Both the position numbers and the translations under genes were made by a program. 64,000 nt of DNA from Diaphorobacter sp. HDW4B (GTDB taxonomy: Bacteria > Pseudomonadota > Gammaproteobacteria > Burkholderiales > Burkholderiaceae_C), in contig NZ_CP049905.1 of assembly GCF_011305535.1 (NCBI RefSeq), positions 558,001-622,000 on the forward strand, given 5' to 3'. Of the stretch, positions 48,277 to 57,102 are shown in pieces. The notes beneath the pieces were generated by a model. That model did no database searches, had not been told where the DNA came from, and saw only the letters and a list, made by a program, of their open reading frames with translations. The number at the start of each line of letters is the position of its first letter. Within the stretch, counting starts at the first letter, position 1.

Positions 48277-49113
48277 ATGACAACCAACAGCACAGAAGAC
48301 TGGGTGATCGCGACGCGCCAGGGCGCTGTATTCAACATCCACCTCAATCGCGGAGAGTCGCGCAACCCGCTCGGCGGCGGCATGGTGCCGGCCATGTCGG
48401 CCGCGCTGCACGATGCCACCCAATCGCCCGAGGTGCGTGTGATTCTGTTCACTGCGGCTGGCCCTGCGTTCAGCGCGGGCGGCAATCTGGGCAATATCCA
48501 CGACCGGCTCAGCGAGCCCATGGGCACGGATGGTCGCGACCCGGTTGCGGCTGGCAACCGGCAATATGGCGAGTTCCTCACGCAGCTCGTCCACTGCCCC
48601 AAGGTGACCGTCGCGAGCGTGCAAGGCGCGGCCATGGGCGGTGGCGCGGGGCTTGCCTGTGCGGTCGATATTTCCATCGGCTCGCCTGTCGCCAAGTTCG
48701 GCTTTCCCGAAGTCACCATCGGACTGGTGCCGGGGCAGATCCTGCCCTTCGTCGCGGCACGCCTTGGCTTGCAGACCGCTCGCAGACTGGTGCTCACGGG
48801 CGAGCGCATCGATGCCAAAGAAGCGCATCGCATCGGCCTGCTCGACTATCTGGCCGACTCGCCCGAGACGCTGCCCGAGAAGACGCAGGAAGTGCTGCGC
48901 CACCTCATCGCCGCAGCGCCGAACGCGAGCGTGGTCACCAAACGCATGCTGTCCTGCGTGCCGCTTGCGCCACTCGCGGGCAATGCCGATTTGCCCACGT
49001 ATCTCGACGCCGCATCGCATTGGTTTGCATCGCAGATGCGCACCGAAGCCGTCGAAGGCGTCACCGCTTCACGCGACAAGCGCGCCGCAAGCTGGAACCC
49101 GACACAGGCATGA
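48277..49113 (+). CDS. Enoyl-CoA hydratase/isomerase-family protein
   Basis: The 278-residue crotonase-fold protein shows the oxyanion-hole segments 'AFSAGGNLGNI' and 'VQGAAMGGGAGLACAVDISI', then 'KFGFPEVTIGLVPGQI' with the first catalytic Glu (Glu in 'FPE'). The second catalytic Glu of classical hydratases, in the helix before 'VLTG', is replaced: here 'QTARRLVLTGERIDA' has Arg at that place. It might thus be an isomerase, a lyase or a hydratase acting on a carboxylated substrate, as AtuE or LiuC would. GGAGA precedes the ATG. The CoA-transferase gene follows after 32 bases. Confidence 0.82.
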   Translation: MTTNSTEDWVIATRQGAVFNIHLNRGESRNPLGGGMVPAMSAALHDATQSPEVRVILFTAAGPAFSAGGNLGNIHDRLSEPMGTDGRDPVAAGNRQYGEFLTQLVHCPKVTVASVQGAAMGGGAGLACAVDISIGSPVAKFGFPEVTIGLVPGQILPFVAARLGLQTARRLVLTGERIDAKEAHRIGLLDYLADSPETLPEKTQEVLRHLIAAAPNASVVTKRMLSCVPLAPLAGNADLPTYLDAASHWFASQMRTEAVEGVTASRDKRAASWNPTQA

Positions 49114-49145
49114 ATGCGCCTGCCAACAACAAAGGAGACAAATCC

Positions 49146-50354
49146 ATGGCATCACTCGATGGACTGAAAGTCGTCGATCTCTCGCGCGTTCTGGGCGGCC
49201 CGCTGTGCGCGCAGATTCTTGGCGACCATGGCGCGGACGTCATCAAGGTCGAAGGCCCCGAAGGCGACGAAACCCGCACCTGGGGGCCGCCGTTCAACGA
49301 CGCGGGCATGGCCTCATATTTCGCGGGCATCAATCGCAACAAGCGCACGGTGTGCGTGGACGTGGCCGACCCGGATGGGCGCGAAGTGGTGTTCAAACTG
49401 CTCGAAGACGCCGATGTGCTGATCGAAAACTTCAAGGTCGGCACGCTGGAGCGTTGGGGCATGGGTTACGAAGACGTGCTGCGGGCGCGCTTTCCCAAGC
49501 TGATCCACTGCCGTGTCACCGGCTTCGGCGCGACCGGCCCGCTCGGTGGGCTGCCAGGCTACGATGCCGCCGTTCAGGCCCTCAGCGGCCTCATGAGCAT
49601 CAACGGCGATCCGCAGGGAGAAGCCACCCGCATCGGCGTGCCGATCGTGGACGTGACCACGGGCCTGAACGCTGTGATCGGCATCCTCATGGCGCTGCAC
49701 GAACGCGAACGCAGCGGCATGGGTCAGTCGGTGGAGTCGGCCCTCTTCGACAGCGCGCTGTTCTCACTCTACCCGCATTCGATCAACACGCTGTTCACCG
49801 GCAAGCCGCCACAGCGCTCGGGCAACGGCCATCCCAACATCGCGCCTTACGACACCTACGCCACGGCCACCGAGCCCATCTTTCTGGCGGTCGGCAACAA
49901 CGGGCAGTTCCAGCGCATGTGCGAGGCCGTGGACCATTCGCATCTCGCCAGGGACGAGCGCTACATCACCAACGCCACACGCGCAGTGAACCGCTTTTCA
50001 CTCAAAGAAGATCTGCAGGCCGCGTTCAGCACGTTCAAGGCGCAGGAACTGTTCGACAAACTCGTCGCCGTGGGCGTGCCTTGCGGCGTGATCCAGAACG
50101 TGGTCGAAGCACTCAAGCACCCGCACACCGAGCATCGCGGCATGATCGCCGAGGTGGATGGTTTCCGCTCCGTCGCTTCGCCCATCAAACTGAGCCGCAC
50201 GCCCGCGAGCTACCGCATTCGCCCGCAGGACATCGGCCAGAGCACGCTGGATGTGCTGCGCGAGGCGGGCCTGACCGACGCGCAGATCGCGCATCTGCAG
50301 AAGAACGACGTGATTCGGCAATCAGGCGAAGTGCAGGCCAAAGCCGCTGACTGA
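49146..50354 (+). CDS. CaiB/BaiF-family (class III) CoA-transferase
   Basis: The 402-residue protein shows 'LDGLKVVDLSRVLGGPLCAQ', 'ILGDHGADVIKVEGPEGDET', 'SYFAGINRNKRTVCVD', 'LIENFKVGTLERWGMGYEDV' and 'VTGFGATGPLGGLPGYDAAV', all typical of this fold; the Asp after 'LPGY' (Asp in 'GYDAAV') fits the catalytic aspartate that carries the CoA anhydride. It moves CoA between carboxylic acids and would activate the acid taken up by the Bug protein. AAAGGAG lies 9 bases before ATG 49146; another ATG at 49110 overlaps the hydratase stop but would add 12 atypical residues. Confidence 0.9.
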   Translation: MASLDGLKVVDLSRVLGGPLCAQILGDHGADVIKVEGPEGDETRTWGPPFNDAGMASYFAGINRNKRTVCVDVADPDGREVVFKLLEDADVLIENFKVGTLERWGMGYEDVLRARFPKLIHCRVTGFGATGPLGGLPGYDAAVQALSGLMSINGDPQGEATRIGVPIVDVTTGLNAVIGILMALHERERSGMGQSVESALFDSALFSLYPHSINTLFTGKPPQRSGNGHPNIAPYDTYATATEPIFLAVGNNGQFQRMCEAVDHSHLARDERYITNATRAVNRFSLKEDLQAAFSTFKAQELFDKLVAVGVPCGVIQNVVEALKHPHTEHRGMIAEVDGFRSVASPIKLSRTPASYRIRPQDIGQSTLDVLREAGLTDAQIAHLQKNDVIRQSGEVQAKAAD

Positions 50355-50364
50355 AAGTAGCACA

Positions 50365-51249
50365 TCAAACAGCGCGGCTCACAGCCCGAATGCGGATCAC
50401 GCTGTCTACCACCAGACAGGCCACGGCCACAAAAATGGGGCCGTAGGTCCACCACTGCGCGGGCTGGATGCTTTCGCCCAGCAGCAACGCGACCATCGCC
50501 AGCAGCACCGGCTCGACATAACTGAGCAGCCCGAACAGTCCCAGTGGCAGCAAGCGACTGGCCATCATGTACAGCGCAAGCGCCACGGCGCTGAGCACGC
50601 CAAGCACGGGAATCAGCAGCCACAGATGGTGATGGTCCGCGATCAGCGGCAGCGACGACGGCATGCGGGTGACGAACCACAGCGCAGGCGGCGCAAGCAG
50701 CGCCATGTCCAGCCAATGTCCGCCGATGTGCGCGGTGCCGATACGGCGGCGAAACGCGAAATACACGGTGTAGCCGATGGCGACGAACCAAGTCTCCCAA
50801 GCAAGACCACCGGCCGTCAGCAACTCGTGCAGCACACCCAAGGTGGCAAGGCCTGCTGCCAGCATCTGCCCACGCGACAGGCGCTCGCCAAACAGCACAC
50901 GGCCTGCAATCACCATCACGAGCGGCAGCAGAAAGTAGCCAAGCGACACCTCCAACGCGCGCCCCGCCATGGGTGCCCAAAGAAACAACCACAACTGCCC
51001 GCCAAACATCGCCGCGCTGAACAACAAGGCCAACGCAAACATCGGCTGGCAACGCACACGTTGAACGAGCAGCGACACCTTGTCCGCCTCACCGCGCCAG
51101 AACAGCAGCAACGTGGTGAACGGCAACGTGCTCAACACCCGCCAGCCAAAGACCTGCTCACCATCGAGCGGCGCAAGCGCAGGCGCGATGTAGTACAGAA
51201 CACCAAACAGAAACGACGCCGAGACGGACGCGATCAGACCTTTGAACAC
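50365..51249 (-). CDS. EamA/RarD-type transporter
   Basis: The 294-residue protein has about ten membrane helices in two EamA repeats, with the RarD-like signature at the N-terminus ('ASFLFGVLYYIAPALAPLDG', 'QVFGWRVLSTLPFTTLLL') and 'LEVSLGYFLLPLVMVIAGRV' in the middle. The second repeat runs 'LIPVLGVLSAVALALYMMAS' to 'IFVAVACLVVDSVIRI'. RarD proteins are thought to export amino acids or small metabolites. Its stop lies 10 bases from that of the CoA-transferase on the other strand, so it is a separate unit with its own promoter in 51250-51340. Confidence 0.82.
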   Translation of the reverse strand: MFKGLIASVSASFLFGVLYYIAPALAPLDGEQVFGWRVLSTLPFTTLLLFWRGEADKVSLLVQRVRCQPMFALALLFSAAMFGGQLWLFLWAPMAGRALEVSLGYFLLPLVMVIAGRVLFGERLSRGQMLAAGLATLGVLHELLTAGGLAWETWFVAIGYTVYFAFRRRIGTAHIGGHWLDMALLAPPALWFVTRMPSSLPLIADHHHLWLLIPVLGVLSAVALALYMMASRLLPLGLFGLLSYVEPVLLAMVALLLGESIQPAQWWTYGPIFVAVACLVVDSVIRIRAVSRAV

Positions 51250-51630
51250 GACGAAACCAGATGAATGGGTGAAAAAGAGAGATCAGGAAATGGTGGTTCA
51301 AAACTGCGATTTCGGCAGCGTTCGGGGCCTTCGAATCACCCACCACAATGACGAGACGGGGCCGTAGGCGCGACGCGAAGCTGCAGACAGTATGTCGATA
51401 CGGCAAAGCTTCGCAACAAAGCATACGGCCCCATATCGTCACCTGTGAACGAAGACTGCCAAAGCCCGAGCAGACACGCGCATCCCTCACTTCGCCGAAT
51501 GCACCAAGGATTCCCAAAAGAACCAGATGAAGCCCCGAATTGTCCGCCAGCCAAGTAATTTCTGCTTTGGCTCAGTCCATTGACCCGCCTTGCGACTAGA
51601 GTGCCTGCACCACTCCAAGGAAGCCTTGCC
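51250..51630. other. Intergenic region with a nested inverted-repeat element
   Basis: No gene in these 381 bases. The most notable structure is the 93-base element at 51349-51441, listed separately. The remaining sequence should hold promoters for the RarD-like gene and the nuclease gene. Confidence 0.5.
51349..51441. repeat. 93-bp nested inverted repeat (long hairpin or MITE-like element)
   Basis: Outer arms at 51349-51366 and 51424-51441 pair over 18 bases with three mismatches; the inner nine bases 'ggggccgta'/'tacggcccc' are perfect. A second perfect stem, 'gcgaagct' (51375-51382) and 'agcttcgc' (51407-51414), lies inside. The whole would form a branched or extended hairpin with a 24-base terminal loop. 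No coding frame or T-run explains it. A structured RNA, a small non-autonomous element and a regulatory cruciform are all possible. Confidence 0.6.
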
Positions 51631-52089
51631 ATGTCCTTCACCGCTGCCGTCCTGATGTGTCTGGTCGTCCATGTCAGTGACGGCGACAGCCTGTTCGCCC
51701 GCTGTCACGAGTCGGATTCCACCGCCTCCTGGCCGGTCAAGATCCGCATTGCCGAGATCGACGCACCGGAGCTCAAACAGAATTTCGGCCGCGAGGCCAA
51801 ATCCCATCTGGAGACACTGTGCCTCCGCCAGACAGCGGAAATCACGCCCGTCACCCGCGACCAGTATGAGCGCCTCGTCGCCCATGTGCGCTGCAGTGGA
51901 ACCAATGTCGCGCAAGACCAGTTGAGCCACGGTTACGCCTGGGTCTACACATGGCGCAGCAGGAAAAACGCTGCATTGCAGGCCATGCAGACCCGCGCGC
52001 AGGAGCAACGCGTCGGTCTGTGGTCCGAAGCCCGCCCGCAGGCTCCATGGAACTACCGCAAGCAGCACGTTCCTTACAGCCAGGAATGA
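51631..52089 (+). CDS. Thermonuclease (SNase-like) family protein
   Basis: The 152-residue protein has a short hydrophobic N-terminus ('FTAAVLMCLVV') running directly into the nuclease fold 'VSDGDSLFARC', 'VKIRIAEIDAPELKQNFGRE', 'YERLVAHVRCSGTNVAQDQL' and 'GYAWVYTWRSRKNAAL'. The Ca2+ Asp pair (DGD), the catalytic Arg ('IRIAEID'), Glu ('APEL') and second Arg ('YERLV') of staphylococcal nuclease are all present. It should cut DNA and RNA to 3'-nucleotides, in the periplasm or outside. Because the hydrophobic part merges with the first beta-strand, normal signal cleavage is doubtful. AAGGAAG precedes the ATG. Confidence 0.88.
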   Translation: MSFTAAVLMCLVVHVSDGDSLFARCHESDSTASWPVKIRIAEIDAPELKQNFGREAKSHLETLCLRQTAEITPVTRDQYERLVAHVRCSGTNVAQDQLSHGYAWVYTWRSRKNAALQAMQTRAQEQRVGLWSEARPQAPWNYRKQHVPYSQE

Positions 52090-52221
52090 TGAGAAATATG
52101 AACATGGCAAGCCGCTGTGCGCAGGCCGAACAAAGCCCACCGCCAGCGCAAATCCGGACAAGTTGGTAGCATCCCGCCTCGCAGCACGTCTGCTTGCTTG
52201 CCAGCCAACCGGGTTTTCCGA

Positions 52222-52248
52222 GTTTCCAGGGGTTCCAGGGTTTCCAGC
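52222..52248. repeat. 9-bp imperfect tandem repeat (x3) before the MFS gene
   Basis: 'gtttccagg', 'ggttccagg' and 'gtttccagc' follow each other directly in the 170-base gap between the nuclease and the transporter genes. They could affect translation start of the MFS gene or be neutral slippage products. Confidence 0.6.
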
Positions 52249-52261
52249 GGACAGACGTCTC

Positions 52262-53617
52262 ATGAACCACCGCATCGCGCAGTGGCTGCCGCTCACAACA
52301 ACATACAACCGCAAGCCAGCAGTTCCATCCAACGTGTCGCAACCAGCCCCGCCCCCATCGCCGTCGTCGTCCCCAGCCGAGCCGCAAAGCATCTACCGGC
52401 ATTCGGCCTTTCTGTCCTTCATGGCGTCGCGCCTGCTGGCCGTGTTCGCCACGCAGGTGCAGGCCGTCGTCGTCGCCTGGCAGGTCTACGACCTCACCCG
52501 CTCGCCCATGGCGCTCGCCTATGTGGGACTCGCGCAGTTTCTGCCGATGCTGGTGCTGCTGCTGCCCGCCGGAGACCTGATCGACCGTTTCGCCCGCAAA
52601 CCGATTCTCGCAGCCAGTTGGGCCGTGGGCGCGGTCTGCAGTGCCATGCTCTGGTGGCTTTCGGGACATGGCGCGGCAGGCGTCAGTGGCATTTATGCGG
52701 TGCTGGTGCTGTTCGGCTGCTCTCGTGCGTTCTCGGGCCCCGCGCTGCAAAGCCTGCTGCCGCAAATCGTCGCGCGCGAACAGCTCGCTCAGGCCATCGC
52801 AGCCAACAGCATGATCATGCGCGCGGCCTCCATCGGCGGCCCCTTCCTCGGCGGTGTGCTGTACGCCATCGGCGGCGGCCAACTGACGTACGCGGTCTGC
52901 TGCGTCTGCCTGCTGCTCGGCACCGCCCTGCTCATCTGGCTGGTGCCGGTCAAGTTCGCGTCACCGCCCGCTCCCGTGCAAGGCACGATGTTCGAGCGCT
53001 TTGGCGCAGGCATCCGCTTCATCCGCACACGCCCCATCATCCTCGGCACCATCTCGCTCGACCTGTTCGCCGTGCTGCTCGGCGGTGTGATCGCGCTGCT
53101 GCCCATCTACGCACATGAAGTGCTGCATGTCGGCCCCGAAGGCCTGGGCGCACTGCGCAGCGCGATGGCGATCGGCGAGGTGAGCGCCGGGCTTTACCTC
53201 AGCATCAAACCCTTTGACCAGCGCGTGGGCCGCACCATGTTCATCGCGGTCGCTATCTTCGGCATCGCCAATCTGGTGTTCTCGCTGTCCACCGTGTTTG
53301 CGATCTCGTTCATCGCACTCATGATCGCGGGCGCAGCCGACATGGTCAGCGTCTACATCCGCGGCGCGCTCGTGCAGTTCTCCACCCCCGACCACATGCG
53401 CGGCCGCGTGAACGCGGTGAACATGCTGTTCATCGGCTCATCGAACGAACTCGGAGAGTTCCGCGCCGGAACCAGCGCAGCATGGGTAGGCGCAGTACCC
53501 GCCGCCGTGCTCGGCGGTGTGTGCACCCTGGCCGTGGTCGGCCTGTGGTCGCGCATCTTCCCCACGCTGCGCGACGTGGACAAGTTCGAGGAAGCGGCTC
53601 GGCCTGAGGATCAGTGA
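52262..53617 (+). CDS. Major facilitator superfamily transporter (enterobactin exporter-like group)
   Basis: The 451-residue protein has a polar Pro/Ser-rich N-terminus (about 45 residues) and 11-12 membrane helices. The MFS loop 2-3 signature is 'GDLIDRFARKPILAASWAVG'; others are 'SRAFSGPALQSLLPQIVARE' and 'SNELGEFRAGTSAAWVGAVP' near the end, as in the MFS_3/EntS-like group. Such proteins export drugs, siderophores or other metabolites. Start uncertain: 52262 is the first ATG, while a GTG at 52163 would read through the tandem repeats and gives no better ribosome-binding site. Transcribed 172 bases after the nuclease gene. Confidence 0.82.
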   Translation: MNHRIAQWLPLTTTYNRKPAVPSNVSQPAPPPSPSSSPAEPQSIYRHSAFLSFMASRLLAVFATQVQAVVVAWQVYDLTRSPMALAYVGLAQFLPMLVLLLPAGDLIDRFARKPILAASWAVGAVCSAMLWWLSGHGAAGVSGIYAVLVLFGCSRAFSGPALQSLLPQIVAREQLAQAIAANSMIMRAASIGGPFLGGVLYAIGGGQLTYAVCCVCLLLGTALLIWLVPVKFASPPAPVQGTMFERFGAGIRFIRTRPIILGTISLDLFAVLLGGVIALLPIYAHEVLHVGPEGLGALRSAMAIGEVSAGLYLSIKPFDQRVGRTMFIAVAIFGIANLVFSLSTVFAISFIALMIAGAADMVSVYIRGALVQFSTPDHMRGRVNAVNMLFIGSSNELGEFRAGTSAAWVGAVPAAVLGGVCTLAVVGLWSRIFPTLRDVDKFEEAARPEDQ

Positions 53618-53628
53618 CAAGCCACACG

Positions 53629-54021
53629 TCAACCCGAACCCTCGGATCCGGGAAGCCGTCGCCACAGCGAATAAGCACAAGCGATCGGCACAAGGAAGAA
53701 AGCCGCAGCTGCCACGTAGTAATTCGGGTACAGCCAAGAGGCTGCAAGAACAAGCGCGTAAAGGCCAGCCAGACCAAGCAAGGTGCATCCCAAAACACGT
53801 AGGATCAATCCACGGCAAGGCAACAATGCACCCGTGACGGCGAACAGAAATATGAAGACCGAATGGACAAAAGCAAATACAAGTACATCGGCTTCTGTTG
53901 CATCCATCCCGTTGGTGATATTTCTGTCAACTATCCAAACGAGCACCTTGTGAGCAATGATCAGTGAGCCAATGATGGCGAGTACCGCTTGAAGACGAGG
54001 CATGGGTTTGAAAATTCGCAT
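53629..54021 (-). CDS. Unrecognised small membrane protein
   Basis: The 130-residue product has four hydrophobic helices: about residues 10-30 ('LQAVLAIIGSLIIAHKVLVW'), 45-65 ('DVLVFAFVHSVFIFLFAVTG'), 72-92 ('ILRVLGCTLLGLAGLYALVL') and 98-118 ('YYVAAAAFFLVPIACAYSLW'), with a polar loop 'DRNITNGMDATEAD' after the first. No known family is recognised. Start and helix pattern support a real gene, though the local base composition is less GC-rich than the neighbours, and it faces the MFS gene convergently with 11 bases between stops. Function unknown. Confidence 0.6.
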   Translation of the reverse strand: MRIFKPMPRLQAVLAIIGSLIIAHKVLVWIVDRNITNGMDATEADVLVFAFVHSVFIFLFAVTGALLPCRGLILRVLGCTLLGLAGLYALVLAASWLYPNYYVAAAAFFLVPIACAYSLWRRLPGSEGSG

Positions 54022-54147
54022 CCACCCAATCTAGTACTCACCTGTGAGCAGACGATGTGCCCGGCGTGAGCTCAAGGTGAAGAGTGACCTCAAACAGTTG
54101 GCTTCAGGCCGAAGCGCCTCCTTCTTCGGCATGCTCCTCGAACGTGT

Positions 54148-55779
54148 CTATGCCCCAGGCCCCGGCACCGAGTGCAGCAACACCGGCATCTCCCCGTCCC
54201 CGCTCACACTCTCCAGCTGCACGCCAAAGCCCCAAAGCCGCGCGGCGTGTTTGAGCACTTCATGGGCGTCGTCGGACAGCGGATGGCCCTTGTGCTGCGT
54301 GTGGCGCAGCGTCAGGCAGCGGTCGCCGCGCAGGTTCACGTTCCAGACTTGAATGTTGGGCTCGCGCGCGCCCAGATCGTATTGCTGTGACAGGGTCTGG
54401 CGAAGCGAGCGGTAGCCGTCTTCGTCGTGGATGGCGCTCACCAGCAGTTCGCTGTCCGCCGCGTCATCGTGGATGGAGAACAGGCGCATGTCGCGAATCA
54501 GCTTGGGACTCAGGAACTGGCCGACAAAGCTCTCGTCCTTGAAGTTCTGCATGGCGTAGTGCAGCGTCGGCAGCCATGGCGAGCCAGCGATGTCGGGAAA
54601 CCAGCGCTTGTCTTCCTCGGTCGGCGCGCGGCAGATTCTCTGGATGTCGCGGTACATCGCAAAACCCAGCGCATATGGATTGATGCCGCTGTAGGCGCGA
54701 TGCCCTGCAGGCGGTTGATAGATCACGTTGGTGTGCGACGACAACCATTCGATCATCACGCCATCGGTGAGCCAGCCTTCGTCGTACATGGTGTTGAGCA
54801 GCGTGTAGTGCCAGAACGTGGCCCAGCCTTCGTTCATCACCTGGGTCTGGCGCTGCGGATAGAAATACTGCGAGATCTTGCGCACGATGCGGATGATCTC
54901 GCGCTGCCATGGCTCCAGCAGCGGCGCGTTCTTCTCGATGAAATAGAGCAGATTTTCTTCAGGCTCCTTGGGAAAACGTTCGCTGTGCTGCGCGGCGTTG
55001 TCCTTGTCGGGCTTGGCGGGCAAGGTGCGCCACAGTTCGTTGACCTGCTGCTGCGCGTAAGCCTCGCGCTGCTCACGTTCTGCCAGCTCTCGCGCAAGGC
55101 TTTTCTTGGAGGGACGCTGATAACGATCGACGCCCAGATTGGAGAGCGCGTGGCAAGAGTCCAACCATTGCTCGACAGTGCTCAAGCCGTGCCGCTCTTC
55201 GCATTGCGCGATGAAGTCGCGCGCAAAGACGAGATAGTCGATGATGCTGCCCGCATCGGTCCACATGCCGAACAGGTAGTTGTTCTTGAAGAAGCTGTTG
55301 TGCCCGTAGGCCGCGTGCGCAATCACCAGCGCCTGCATGGCGGTGGTGTTTTCTTCCATCAGGTAGCTGATGCAAGGGTTGGAGTTGATGACGATCTCGT
55401 ACGCCAGCCCCATGTGACCGCGCCGGTAGCGCCGCTCCGTGGCCAAGTATTCCTTGCCATAACTCCAGTGCCGATAACCGACCGGCATGCCGACGCTGGA
55501 GTAGGCATCCATCATCTGTTCGGCGGTGATCACTTCGAGCTGATTGGGATAGGTGTCGAGTCCAAAGCGTTCGGCCGTGGCGGCGATGACCGCGTGGTAG
55601 CACTCGATCAGCTCGAAGGTCCAGTCGGTCGGGTCGGGCAACGGTCCGTCCGGTCGATTGCCTGCGGGCAGCAAATCGGGCGGCACCACGCCGCGCTGCG
55701 CGCGATCGGATGCAAACGGCGGCCTGCGCTGACCGGGTGTGTGGCGACGCGCGAGTGCGGGATATTGCGAGAGGTTCAT
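54148..55779 (-). CDS. SpoVR-family protein
   Basis: The 543-residue protein shows 'EVITAEQMMDAYSSVGMPVG', 'YRHWSYGKEY', 'EIVINSNPCISYLMEENTTA', 'VIAHAAYGHNSFFKNNYLFG' and 'VMNEGWATFWHYTLLNTMYD', with several His/Glu residues that suggest a metal site. In Bacillus SpoVR affects spore cortex formation; in proteobacteria (YcgB) it occurs with PrkA and YeaH and responds to nutrient stress, with no known activity. Start at 55779 overlaps the YeaH stop (ATGA), so translation is coupled. It is the third gene of the prkA-yeaH-spoVR operon. Confidence 0.92.
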   Translation of the reverse strand: MNLSQYPALARRHTPGQRRPPFASDRAQRGVVPPDLLPAGNRPDGPLPDPTDWTFELIECYHAVIAATAERFGLDTYPNQLEVITAEQMMDAYSSVGMPVGYRHWSYGKEYLATERRYRRGHMGLAYEIVINSNPCISYLMEENTTAMQALVIAHAAYGHNSFFKNNYLFGMWTDAGSIIDYLVFARDFIAQCEERHGLSTVEQWLDSCHALSNLGVDRYQRPSKKSLARELAEREQREAYAQQQVNELWRTLPAKPDKDNAAQHSERFPKEPEENLLYFIEKNAPLLEPWQREIIRIVRKISQYFYPQRQTQVMNEGWATFWHYTLLNTMYDEGWLTDGVMIEWLSSHTNVIYQPPAGHRAYSGINPYALGFAMYRDIQRICRAPTEEDKRWFPDIAGSPWLPTLHYAMQNFKDESFVGQFLSPKLIRDMRLFSIHDDAADSELLVSAIHDEDGYRSLRQTLSQQYDLGAREPNIQVWNVNLRGDRCLTLRHTQHKGHPLSDDAHEVLKHAARLWGFGVQLESVSGDGEMPVLLHSVPGPGA

Positions 55780-57044
55780 GCCGTTACCCCCTCTTTCTTG
55801 AACAGGTCGCGAAACACTGGATAGATGTCGCTCGGCTCGCCCACCTTGCGCATCGCAAAGTGCTGAAAGTGCGACGTCAGTTGGCTGTATTCTTCCCACA
55901 GATTCTGCTCTTCCTGCGCCACCTGCACATAGGCGAAATAGCGCACCAGCGGCAGTATCTTTTCGGCCAGCAGGTTGTAGCAGGTCACACCATCATCGCC
56001 GTAGTTGTCGCCATCGCTGGCCTGCGCCACGTAGATGTTCCAGTCCTCCACCGGGTAGCGCGTGCGGATGATCTGATCGAGCAGCACCAGCGCGCTGCTC
56101 ACCACCGTTCCGCCGCTTTCCTGCGAGTGGAAGAACTCGTCCTCGCCCACCTCGGCGGCCTGCGTGTGGTGGCGGATGAAGACGATGTCGATCTTCTCGT
56201 AATGCCGCGTGAGAAACAGATAAAGCAGGATGAAAAAACGCTTGGCCAGATCCTTGCGCTGCTGGTCCATGGAGCCCGACACATCCATCACGCAGAACAT
56301 CACGGCCTGGCTGCTGGGCGCGGGCACCTTGGTGCGATTGCGAAAACGCAGATCCAGCGGATCGAGAAACGCCACCTTGCCGATGCGTTCTTTCAGCGTG
56401 TCGATACGCCGCTGCAATTCGGCAATGGCCTCGCTCGTGCCGTCGTCCTGTTCGAGCAAGGCGTCGAGCTGCGCCTGCAGTTCCGTCATCTCGCGATGCG
56501 ATGCCTTGGTCAGCGCAATGCGCCGCCCAAGCGCGCCGCGCATGGTGCGCACCACAGCCAGATTGTGCGGAGTGCCGTCGTGGCTGTAGCCCGCGCGGCG
56601 CAGCTTGTATTGCGGCGTGTTGCCGATGTGCGTGCGCAGAAGGCGCGGCAGGGCCAGGTCTTCAAAGAAGAGCTCCATGAACTCCTCCTTGGTCAACGTG
56701 AAGGTGAAGTCATCTTCGCCTTCCCCGCTGTCGCTGGCCTGCGAGCCACCACCGCCCGCACCACCCTGCGGCTTGGCGATGCGGTCGCCGCGCACATGCT
56801 CGCTGTTGCCGGGATGCACGCTGTCGCGCACGCCCCCCTGGCCGTGGTGAAAGGACGGCTCGCGGATGTCCTTCTTCGGAATGGTGATGGTCTCGGCCTG
56901 CTCTATATGGCGAATGTCGCGCTGACCGACAGCGCGGCGCACCGCCTCGGCAATCTGCTCCTTGTAGCGGCGCACAAAGCGCTCGCGGTTGCCCACCGAC
57001 TTGTTCTTGCCAGCGAGTCTGCGGTCGATGATTTGCAATGCCAT
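55776..57044 (-). CDS. yeaH: YeaH/YhbH-family protein (DUF444, vWA-like)
   Basis: The 422-residue protein starts 'MALQIIDRRLAGKNKSVGNR', with a basic N-terminal part, a Gly/Ser linker ('PQGGAGGGGSQASDSGEGED'), 'FMELFFEDLALPRL', and a C-terminal von Willebrand A domain with the metal-binding 'FCVMDVSGSMDQQRKDLAKR' and 'SGGTVVSSALVLLDQII'. Length equals E. coli YeaH (about 427). It is the usual partner of PrkA (YeaG) and is needed in nitrogen-starvation responses in E. coli. The ATG at 57044 is preceded by GGAGG; ATG 57056 is possible. It lies 58 bases after prkA. Confidence 0.94.
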   Translation of the reverse strand: MALQIIDRRLAGKNKSVGNRERFVRRYKEQIAEAVRRAVGQRDIRHIEQAETITIPKKDIREPSFHHGQGGVRDSVHPGNSEHVRGDRIAKPQGGAGGGGSQASDSGEGEDDFTFTLTKEEFMELFFEDLALPRLLRTHIGNTPQYKLRRAGYSHDGTPHNLAVVRTMRGALGRRIALTKASHREMTELQAQLDALLEQDDGTSEAIAELQRRIDTLKERIGKVAFLDPLDLRFRNRTKVPAPSSQAVMFCVMDVSGSMDQQRKDLAKRFFILLYLFLTRHYEKIDIVFIRHHTQAAEVGEDEFFHSQESGGTVVSSALVLLDQIIRTRYPVEDWNIYVAQASDGDNYGDDGVTCYNLLAEKILPLVRYFAYVQVAQEEQNLWEEYSQLTSHFQHFAMRKVGEPSDIYPVFRDLFKKEGVTA

Positions 57045-57102
57045 CCATGCCTCCATGCGTGGCCCGACGCGTTCTAGCGCCCTTCGGTATCCCAACCGCC
57101 CA

